From NCBI GenBank assembly GCA_934169575.1, contig CAKPOA010000014.1:1-37381 (forward strand): 37,381 nt of DNA, given 5' to 3'. The stretch comes from an uncultured Clostridia bacterium. GTDB lineage: Bacteria; Bacillota; Clostridia; TANB77; CAG-508. Below, one piece after another: positions 26,024 to 33,240 of this stretch; position 1 is the first letter of the stretch, and each line of letters begins with the position of its first letter. The translations under genes were made by a program, and so were the position numbers. The notes below the pieces were generated by a model that saw nothing but the letters and a program-made list of their open reading frames with translations, was not told the DNA's origin and made no database searches.

Positions 26024-27304
26024 ATGAAATTATCAAAAACAGGTTTAGGAAATGTAAAATTAAACAATATAGATGAAATGTATCCAGGTCAAAGTATTTT
26101 AATGCAATCTGGACAATTAGTACAATATGGTGCAGGAATATTTGCATATAACAATATTCCATTATTAGTAAAAAGAAAAATAGAAGAAATAATACAAGAA
26201 ACTTTAAATGAACATGATTGCATAGAAGTGTTATTACCTGTATTACAACCTGAAAAAATGTGGAAAGATTCTGGAAGATATGATAGTTATGTAAATGATG
26301 GAACAATGCTTACTGTAGAAACCAATAAAGGAAATTTCTGTTTAGCACCTACAGCAGAAGAAGCGGTACTTGAATTTTCAAGAGAAAAATTAAAAACATA
26401 TAAGAATTTACCTGCAACATTTTATCAAATAGGTGATAAAGTTAGAAATGAAATAAGGACAAGAGGTTATTTATTAAGAGGAAAAAGCTTTTTAATGCTA
26501 GATGCTTATAGTTTTGACAAAGATGAAAAAGGAATGATTGAATCTTATGCAAATGTCAGAACTGCATTTTTAGAAATTTTTGAAAAAATAGGCTTGCCTG
26601 TAATGCCAATAGTTGCTGATAATGGAGCAATGGGTGGAAAACGTTCAGAAGAGTTTATGGTAATTGCACCTTTTGGAGAAGATAAAATTTTATATGATGA
26701 TAATATGAAAATAGGGTTAAATACTGAAATATTAGAAAGAGAAGATTATAAAGAATATTTACAAAAAGAATATGGAATAACAGATATTTCTAATTTTAAA
26801 GAAATAAGAACAGCAGAACTTGGACATATTTTCCAATTAGGTACTAGATATTCAGAAATGATGAATGGTACATATGTGAATCAAGAAGGAAAACAAAATT
26901 TATATTATATGGGCTGCTATGGTATTGGTGTGAGTAGAACACTTGCAACACTATATGAATCATGTGTTATAAATGACAAAAATAATAAGCCATGTGGTTT
27001 TGCATTACCTAAAAATATTGCACCATATAAATTACAAATAGTTCCTAAAATGGAAGATAGTAAAAAAGTAGAATTAGCTCAAAATTTATATGATAGTTTA
27101 TATAAAAAGGGAATAAAAACTATTTTGGATGATAGAGAAAATATTTCTATTGGTGCTAAAATAAAAGATTGTAAATTACTTGGAACACCATGTCTATTAG
27201 TTCTTGGAGATAAAATGGAAGATGGTATATTAGAAATTGAAGATATAAAAACAGGTGAAATAATAAAAACAGATATAGAAAATTTAGCTAATATATTATT
27301 ATAG
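26024..27304 (+). CDS. proS: prolyl-tRNA synthetase lacking the INS editing domain
   Basis: 426 aa against about 570 for the standard bacterial enzyme. Class II elements are clear: APTAEE near 108-113, a motif 2 region RNEIRTRGYLLRGKSFLMLD (141-160), and motif 3 GCYGIGVSRTLA (298-309). Between NTEIL (about 236) and EIRTAELGHIF (about 260-270) only some 25-30 residues remain where the roughly 180-residue INS domain, which removes Ala-tRNA-Pro, usually sits. The anticodon-binding domain (about 330-426) is complete. Motif 2 is unusual: bacterial ProS mostly reads DEIRPRFG.MR. Mischarged Ala-tRNA-Pro may be cleared by a free-standing deacylase elsewhere (inference). Confidence 0.92.
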   Translation: MKLSKTGLGNVKLNNIDEMYPGQSILMQSGQLVQYGAGIFAYNNIPLLVKRKIEEIIQETLNEHDCIEVLLPVLQPEKMWKDSGRYDSYVNDGTMLTVETNKGNFCLAPTAEEAVLEFSREKLKTYKNLPATFYQIGDKVRNEIRTRGYLLRGKSFLMLDAYSFDKDEKGMIESYANVRTAFLEIFEKIGLPVMPIVADNGAMGGKRSEEFMVIAPFGEDKILYDDNMKIGLNTEILEREDYKEYLQKEYGITDISNFKEIRTAELGHIFQLGTRYSEMMNGTYVNQEGKQNLYYMGCYGIGVSRTLATLYESCVINDKNNKPCGFALPKNIAPYKLQIVPKMEDSKKVELAQNLYDSLYKKGIKTILDDRENISIGAKIKDCKLLGTPCLLVLGDKMEDGILEIEDIKTGEIIKTDIENLANILL

Positions 27305-27326
27305 GAAAAGATTAAATCTTTTCCTA
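27302..27326 (+). other. hairpin overlapping the proS stop codon
   Basis: TAGGAAAAGA (27302-27311) pairs perfectly with TCTTTTCCTA (27317-27326) around TTAAA. The stem includes the TAG stop. No U tract follows, so it is more likely an attenuator or processing site than a full terminator; the miaB ribosome site begins 16 bases later. Confidence 0.55.
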
Positions 27327-27361
27327 ACAAGTTTGCATCTTAAGGAGGAATATGAGAAATA

Positions 27362-28789
27362 ATGAATAAAGAAATTAAAGAACAAAAAAAATATATAAAA
27401 AAAATAAAAGAAGAAAATAATGGAAAAGATTTAAAATATACAATAATAACAATGGGATGCCAATTAAATGAAAATGATTCTGAAAAAATTTCTGGTATGG
27501 CAGAGCAAATGGGATATAACAAAACAGAAAATATTGATGATGCAAATTTAGTTATATTTAATACTTGTTGTGTAAGAGAAAATGCAGAAGAAAGACTTTT
27601 TGGAAAAATTGGAGAATTGAAAAATCGAAAAAAACAAGATGATTTGATTATTGCAATTGGTGGTTGTATGATGCAAGAAAAACATATGGTAGATAAGATA
27701 AAAAAATCTTATCCACAAGTAGATATTGTTTTTGGAACACATACTATTCATAAATTACCTGAAGATATTTACAAAGTTATTGAAAATAATAAAAGAATAC
27801 AAGATGTAATTGATATAGAAGGCGAAATTTATGAAGGGTTACCTATTGTAAGAAATAGTAAAGTTCAAGCATCTATTACAATAATGTATGGTTGCAATAA
27901 TTTTTGTACATATTGTATTGTTCCATATGTCAGAGGAAGAGAAAGAAGTAGAAAACCTGCAGATATAATAAATGAGGCTAAAGAAGTTGCAAAACAAGGC
28001 TATAAAGAAATTATGCTTCTTGGACAAAATGTTAATTCATATTTAAGAAATGAAATGGAACTTATAAAACAAGGAAAGCTTGTAGATGAAAATGGAGATT
28101 ATGAAAAAGTTAATTCATTTGCAAAATTATTACGTGAAATAAATAAAATAGATGGAATTGAAAGAGTAAGATTTATTTCACCACATCCCAAAGATTTTAC
28201 AGATGATGTAATTGAGGCAATAAGAGATTGTGAGAAAGTTTGTAAATTTGTACATCTCCCATTGCAATCTGGAAGTACTAATATGTTAAAATCAATGAAT
28301 AGAAAATATACAAAAGAACAATATTTAAGTTTAGTTAATAAAATGAGAAAAATGATACCTAATATTCAATTTTCAACAGATATTATTGTTGGTTTTGCTG
28401 GAGAAACAGAATCAGATTTTGAAGATACTCTTGATGTTGTAGAAAAGGTAGGATTTGAACAAGTATTTATGTTTATATATTCAAGAAGAGTTGGAACACC
28501 AGGTGATAAAATGAAAAACCAGATTCCAGAAGAAATTAAGCATAAACGATTTGACAGATTAAAACAATTAGTTGAAAAACAAATTGAAGAAAAAAGTAAG
28601 AAACTTGAAGGAACAATACAAAAAGTATTAGTTGAAGGAAAAAGTAAAAATAATGAAAATATGCTGACTGGAAGAACTGAATTTAATAAAGTAATAGTTT
28701 TTAATGGTGATGATAAACTTATAAATGAAATAATTGATGTAAAAATTACAGAAAATCATATGTGGTATTTTAAAGGAGAGATTTTGTGA
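27362..28789 (+). CDS. miaB: tRNA-2-methylthio-N6-dimethylallyladenosine synthase
   Basis: 475 aa. Radical-SAM enzyme making ms2i6A at A37 of UNN-decoding tRNAs. Cluster cysteines Cys33 (TMGCQLNENDSE), Cys69 (FNTCCVRENAEERLFG) and Cys102 (GGC); radical-SAM cysteines 178/182/185 (GCNNFCTYC) followed by VPYVRGRERSR. NTCCVRENAEERL is diagnostic for MiaB. The first 25 residues are a charged extension. AAGGAGG (27342-27348) is 13 bases before ATG 27362; an ATG at 27352 opens only a five-codon frame. mutS starts one base after its stop. Confidence 0.95.
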   Translation: MNKEIKEQKKYIKKIKEENNGKDLKYTIITMGCQLNENDSEKISGMAEQMGYNKTENIDDANLVIFNTCCVRENAEERLFGKIGELKNRKKQDDLIIAIGGCMMQEKHMVDKIKKSYPQVDIVFGTHTIHKLPEDIYKVIENNKRIQDVIDIEGEIYEGLPIVRNSKVQASITIMYGCNNFCTYCIVPYVRGRERSRKPADIINEAKEVAKQGYKEIMLLGQNVNSYLRNEMELIKQGKLVDENGDYEKVNSFAKLLREINKIDGIERVRFISPHPKDFTDDVIEAIRDCEKVCKFVHLPLQSGSTNMLKSMNRKYTKEQYLSLVNKMRKMIPNIQFSTDIIVGFAGETESDFEDTLDVVEKVGFEQVFMFIYSRRVGTPGDKMKNQIPEEIKHKRFDRLKQLVEKQIEEKSKKLEGTIQKVLVEGKSKNNENMLTGRTEFNKVIVFNGDDKLINEIIDVKITENHMWYFKGEIL

Positions 28790-28790
28790 T

Positions 28791-31415
28791 ATGATAGATA
28801 GAGAAAAATGTTCACCAATGATGCAAAAATATTTGGAAACAAAAGAAAAATATAAAGATTGTATATTATTTTATAGATTAGGCGATTTTTATGAAATGTT
28901 TTTTGATGATGCAATATTAGCTTCAAGAGAATTAGAAATTACTTTAACAGGAAAAGAATGTGGATTAGAAGAAAGGGCACCAATGGCCGGTGTACCACAT
29001 CATGCAGCAGAAAGTTATATTGCAAAATTGGTAGCAAAAGGATATAAAGTAGCTATTTGTGAACAATTGCAAGATCCAAAAACTACAAAAGGTATGGTTG
29101 AACGTGGTGTTGTAAAAATCGTAACACCTGGTACTGTTGTAGAATCTAATATGTTAGAAGAAAGAAAAAATAATTACATAATGGCAATATATAAAACAGG
29201 TTTATTTTATGGTATTGCAATAAGTGATATTTCAACAGGTGAATTTTATAGTAGCCAAATTAAGGAAACACGTAATTTTGCTTTGTTATTAGATGAAATT
29301 GCAAGATTCGCACCATCAGAACTTATTGTAAATTCAATGATGGCAGATTCTGCAGAAGAACTAAACAAAATAAAAGAACGATTTCCTCAAACATATATAA
29401 CAAAATTTAAAGATGAATTTTTCTCAGATGATTATAAAACTACAGAATTAAGATATGATATTATTGATGTAAAAGGAAATAAAGTAAAAAATCTAGATGA
29501 AAAAATTTTAGCTATAATGGCTATAAATGGACTAGCAGAATATTTGACCCAAACTCAAATGACATCACTTGAATATATAAATAAAATAACTTTATATTCA
29601 ATTTCAAGATATATGTCTTTAGATATAAATGCTAGAAGAAATCTTGAAGTTACAGAAAAAATGAGAGATAAATCTAAAAAAGGAACCTTACTTTGGGTAC
29701 TTGATAAAACATCTACATCAATGGGGGGAAGGCTTCTTAGAAGATGGCTTAATGACCCATTAATAGATGTTATAGAAATAAATAAAAGACTTGATTCTGT
29801 TGAAGAATTGAAAAAAGAGATAATCTTTAGAGGAGAGATAATAGAAAATTTAAAAAAAGTGTATGATATTGAAAGACTTGCAGGAAAAATGTCTTATGGA
29901 AATGGAACTCCAAGAGATATGATAACACTTAAAAATTCTCTTAGCAAATTACCAGAAATTAAACAAATTTTATCAATGGGAAAATCTAGTTTAATAAAAG
30001 AATTATATGAAAATCTAGATGAACTTCAAGATATGTATGATCTTATTGATAAATCAATTGTTGATGATCCGCCAATGCTTATAAAAGATGGTGGATACAT
30101 AAAATCAGGATATAATGAAGAAATTGATGAACTAAAAAAAGGTTCAATAGAAGGCAAAAATTGGCTTATGCAATTAGAAGCGAGAGAAAAAGAAAAAACA
30201 GGAATTAAATCATTAAAAATTGGATTTAATAAAGTATTTGGATATTATATTGAAATTACAAATTTATATAAAAATATGGTTCCAGATGATTATATAAGAA
30301 AACAAACTTTAACAAATGGAGAAAGATTTATAACAGAAGAACTAAAAGAACTTGAAAGCAAAATCTTAGGTTCTGAAGAAAAATCTATAAAATTAGAATT
30401 AATAGAGTTTGATAAAATTAGAAAACAAATTGCTGCAAATGTAAAAAGACTTCAAAGATCTGCAGAAGTTGTTTCAATATTAGATGTAATTGCATCTTTT
30501 GCACAAGTTGCAGAAGATATGAATTATTGTAGACCAGAAGTTACAAATTCTGGAACAATAAACATTGTTGAAGGCAGACACCCTGTAATAGAAAAAATGT
30601 TACCTGCAGGTGATTTTGTTTCAAATGATACATATTTAGATGAGGGAGAAAATAGATTATCAATTATTACAGGCCCAAATATGGCTGGTAAATCAACATA
30701 TATGAGACAGGTTGCATTAATTACATTAATGGCTCAAGTTGGAAGTTTTGTTCCTGCAACATCTGCTCAAATAGGTGTTGTTGATAAGATTTTTACAAGA
30801 GTAGGAGCATCAGATGATTTAAGTATGGGACAAAGTACTTTTATGGTAGAAATGATGGAAGTCGCAACTATTTTAAAAGAAGCAACCCGAAATAGTTTAG
30901 TTATATTAGATGAGATAGGTCGAGGAACTTCTACTTTTGATGGTTTATCTATTGCTTGGGCTGTAGCTGAATATATTGCAAATACAGAAAAATGTGGTGC
31001 TAAAACTTTATTTGCTACACATTATCATGAATTGATTGAATTAGAAGAAAAGTTAGATGGCATAAAAAATTATTCGATTGCTGTTAAAGAAAAAGGCGAA
31101 GATATTATATTTTTACGTAAAATTGTAAGAGGTGGAACAGATGAAAGCTATGGTATACATGTTGCAAAACTTGCTGGTGTACCAAAAGAAGTAACAACTA
31201 GAGCTAATCAGATTTTACGTTCTATTGAAAAGAAAAATGTGTTAAATGGTAAAGTAATTGAGAAAAAAGATAAAAAACAAGTTGAAGGTCAATTTGATAT
31301 GTTTAATTATAAATTAGCTGAAATTGCACAAGAACTTGATAAAATTAATCTTAATGAATTAACACCAATTGATGCTCTTAATGTTTTATCAAAAATGAAA
31401 GATAAGATGCAATAA
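28791..31415 (+). CDS. mutS: DNA mismatch repair protein MutS
   Basis: 874 aa, typical MutS1 length. The mismatch-wedge Phe-x-Glu is Phe33-Tyr-Glu35 in RLGDFYEMFFDDA. Connector, lever and clamp regions fill the middle. The ATPase has Walker A GPNMAGKST at 628-636, Walker B LVILDEIGRGTSTFDG, and the HYHELIELEE block. It ends in a short helical tail. It binds mispaired bases and starts repair with MutL. mutL often follows mutS in Firmicutes, but the next gene here is a COG0523 GTPase and mutL is not in the window. AAGGAGAG within the end of miaB serves as ribosome site. Confidence 0.97.
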   Translation: MIDREKCSPMMQKYLETKEKYKDCILFYRLGDFYEMFFDDAILASRELEITLTGKECGLEERAPMAGVPHHAAESYIAKLVAKGYKVAICEQLQDPKTTKGMVERGVVKIVTPGTVVESNMLEERKNNYIMAIYKTGLFYGIAISDISTGEFYSSQIKETRNFALLLDEIARFAPSELIVNSMMADSAEELNKIKERFPQTYITKFKDEFFSDDYKTTELRYDIIDVKGNKVKNLDEKILAIMAINGLAEYLTQTQMTSLEYINKITLYSISRYMSLDINARRNLEVTEKMRDKSKKGTLLWVLDKTSTSMGGRLLRRWLNDPLIDVIEINKRLDSVEELKKEIIFRGEIIENLKKVYDIERLAGKMSYGNGTPRDMITLKNSLSKLPEIKQILSMGKSSLIKELYENLDELQDMYDLIDKSIVDDPPMLIKDGGYIKSGYNEEIDELKKGSIEGKNWLMQLEAREKEKTGIKSLKIGFNKVFGYYIEITNLYKNMVPDDYIRKQTLTNGERFITEELKELESKILGSEEKSIKLELIEFDKIRKQIAANVKRLQRSAEVVSILDVIASFAQVAEDMNYCRPEVTNSGTINIVEGRHPVIEKMLPAGDFVSNDTYLDEGENRLSIITGPNMAGKSTYMRQVALITLMAQVGSFVPATSAQIGVVDKIFTRVGASDDLSMGQSTFMVEMMEVATILKEATRNSLVILDEIGRGTSTFDGLSIAWAVAEYIANTEKCGAKTLFATHYHELIELEEKLDGIKNYSIAVKEKGEDIIFLRKIVRGGTDESYGIHVAKLAGVPKEVTTRANQILRSIEKKNVLNGKVIEKKDKKQVEGQFDMFNYKLAEIAQELDKINLNELTPIDALNVLSKMKDKMQ

Positions 31416-31439
31416 AAATTTTAGAAAGGACGATTTACG

Positions 31440-32669
31440 GTGAAAAATAAATTAAAAATTACACCAATAACTGTTTTAACAGGTTATTTAGGTGCAGGAA
31501 AAACTACTTTAATGAATCATATTTTAACAAATCAACAAGGATATAAAGTTGCTGTTATTGTAAATGATATTGGAGAAGTAAATATTGATGAAAAATTGAT
31601 TTCAGATGGTGGCTTTATTAGAGAAGAAGATAAAGGTAATGTTGTACCTTTATCAAATGGTTGTATTTGTTGTACATTAAAAGAAGATTTAATGAATCAA
31701 ATTGTTGATATTTTAAAAACAGGAAAATTTGACTATATTTTAATAGAAGCAAGTGGTATTTGTGAGCCATTACCAATTGCTCAAACAATTACAATGCTTG
31801 AGAATTCTATGGAACAATATGGGTTACCTAAAATCTGTAGGTTAGATAATGTTGTAACTGTTGTTGATGCTTTACGTTTATCTACAGAATTTGGTTGTGG
31901 AAAAGATTTAGTAGAAGAAGATATTGATGAAGAAGATATTGAAAATTTATTAATTCAACAAATTGAATTTTGTAATGTTATTGTGTTAAATAAAGTTGAT
32001 GAAATATCTAAAGAAGAATTAAATGAGGTTAAAGCTGTTATAAAATTACTTCAACCTACTGCAAAAATTATTGAAACAAATTATGCTAAAGTTGATGTTA
32101 AAGAAATAATGGATACAAATAATTTTGATTTTGAAAATATAGCAAGTTCTGCTGGTTGGATAAAAGAACTTGAAAAAGATGATGAACATGAAGAAGAACA
32201 TCATGAACATCACCATGAAGATGAGCATGAACATCATTATGACGAACACGAACATAGTCATGAACACCATCATCATCATCACCATGATGAAGGTGAAGCA
32301 GAAGAATATGGTATTTCTACTTTTGTATATTCTTCAAAAAAGCCTTTTGATGTAAACAAGTTTGAAGATTTTGTTAATAATAGATTCCCACTAAGTGTTA
32401 TTAGATGTAAAGGTTTAGTTTGGTTTGCTAGTAATTATGATATGTCATTTTTGTTTGAACAAGCAGGTAGACAAATGACTCTTTCTGAAACTGGTTATTG
32501 GCTTGCTTCTGCTCCTAAAGATGAACTTGATATGATGATTTCTGAAGATCCTTCTATTTTAAAAGATTGGGATGATGAAGTTGGAGATAGAACAGTTAAA
32601 TTAGTTTTTATTGGAAAAAATATGAATAAAGAAGCTATTATACAAGAATTAAATAATTGTATAGATTAA
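31440..32669 (+). CDS. COG0523 (CobW/YjiA/ZNG1-type) metal-chaperone GTPase
   Basis: 409 aa. G1/Walker A is GYLGAGKTT at 15-23, the metal motif CICC at 75-78 (SNGCICCTL), Walker B-like ILIEASGICEP at 100-110, and NKVD (G4) at 184-187. The CobW C-terminal domain starts near 290. A metal-binding loop at 248-283 has 19 His in 36 residues mixed with Glu and Asp. Family members load or insert Zn or other metals into client proteins; the client here is unknown. GTG start, with GAAAGGACG upstream. It is the last gene of the recD2 operon, which suggests constitutive expression; I saw no obvious Zur-type operator. Confidence 0.88.
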   Translation: MKNKLKITPITVLTGYLGAGKTTLMNHILTNQQGYKVAVIVNDIGEVNIDEKLISDGGFIREEDKGNVVPLSNGCICCTLKEDLMNQIVDILKTGKFDYILIEASGICEPLPIAQTITMLENSMEQYGLPKICRLDNVVTVVDALRLSTEFGCGKDLVEEDIDEEDIENLLIQQIEFCNVIVLNKVDEISKEELNEVKAVIKLLQPTAKIIETNYAKVDVKEIMDTNNFDFENIASSAGWIKELEKDDEHEEEHHEHHHEDEHEHHYDEHEHSHEHHHHHHHDEGEAEEYGISTFVYSSKKPFDVNKFEDFVNNRFPLSVIRCKGLVWFASNYDMSFLFEQAGRQMTLSETGYWLASAPKDELDMMISEDPSILKDWDDEVGDRTVKLVFIGKNMNKEAIIQELNNCID

Positions 32670-32681
32670 TTTAAAATAGGT

Positions 32682-32892
32682 GTTAACAGTTAGCTTAAAA
32701 TAATTTAAACTTAATATTTATATTGTATTATTTTTACATACTTTGCAGTCGCAATTTCCATATCAAAAAAATAATATAATGAAAATTGCTCCAATCGCAC
32801 TCGCTAAAGCTCGTTTGGTCACTTACGCAGTATTTAAAAAATAATACAATATAAATATTCAAGTGATAGATTCGAGCTTGCTAACTGTTAAC
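32682..32892. repeat. palindromic intergenic repeat, copy 2
   Basis: 211 bp. Perfect 13-bp terminal inverted repeat GTTAACAGTTAGC (32682-32694, complement at 32880-32892). Perfect 23-base inner arms at 32713-32735 and 32837-32859, different in sequence from those of copy 1 and copy 3. The core (32737-32835) is nearly identical to the other copies, with changes mainly in the 9-base segment at 32803-32811. It lies 12 bases after the stop of the COG0523 gene. Confidence 0.9.
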
Positions 32893-32900
32893 AGTTAACA

Positions 32901-33109
32901 GTTACTAGTCAACTTTTTAAATTTATAACTTAAATATGTATATAAAATTATTTTTACATACTTTGCAGTCGCAATTTCCATATTAAAAATTAATATAATG
33001 AAAATTGCTCCAATCGCACTCATTTCATTCGTTTGATCGCTTACGCAGTATTTAAAAAATAATTTTATATACATTTTAGGTTTAAATTACCCTAAGGCTG
33101 ACTAGTAAC
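32901..33109. repeat. palindromic intergenic repeat, copy 3
   Basis: 209 bp, same orientation as copy 2 and only 8 bases after it. Perfect 11-bp terminal inverted repeat GTTACTAGTCA (32901-32911, complement at 33099-33109). Perfect 20-base arms at 32936-32955 and 33055-33074. The core matches copy 1 except for the variable loop segment near 33020-33030, which is one base shorter. With copy 2 it fills most of the 571-bp gene-free stretch. Confidence 0.9.
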
Positions 33110-33148
33110 ATCCAGTAATTTAATTTTCAAAAACTTTTTTAAAAAACC

Positions 33149-33177
33149 TTGAAAATTTGGAAAAAACAGTATATAAT
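33149..33177 (+). promoter_or_regulatory. promoter of the DAACS symporter gene
   Basis: TTGAAA at 33149-33154, 17-bp spacer, perfect TATAAT at 33172-33177. AATTTTCAA (33122-33130) and TTGAAAATT (33149-33157) form an inverted repeat whose right half covers the -35, so it could be a regulator site. The start codon lies 64 bases downstream, leaving an untranslated leader. Confidence 0.7.
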
Positions 33178-33188
33178 ATATCACATCT

Positions 33189-33210
33189 AGGAGATATAAT
33201 TATATTTCCT
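33189..33210. promoter_or_regulatory. 22-bp palindrome near the symporter transcription start (candidate operator)
   Basis: AGGAGATATAA (33189-33199) and TTATATTTCCT (33200-33210) are inverted copies with one mismatch and no spacer. It begins 12 bases after the -10, at about +5, a common place for a repressor site. No known consensus was recognised. Confidence 0.45.
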
Positions 33211-33240
33211 TAACAATGCTACTTTCGAGGAGAGAGCACT

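Noticed and set aside
27352..27369. Five-codon ORF (MRNNE) overlapping the miaB start
   Set aside because: It has good spacing from AAGGAGG but is too short to judge; it could affect miaB initiation, but nothing else supports it.
32046..32285. Met/Phe-rich minus-strand frame over the His-rich loop of the COG0523 gene
   Set aside because: Antisense shadow of the repeated CAT/GAA codons.
32682..33109. CRISPR-like or tandem repeat array
   Set aside because: The units are about 210-bp palindromes with no regular short repeat-spacer pattern and no cas genes nearby.
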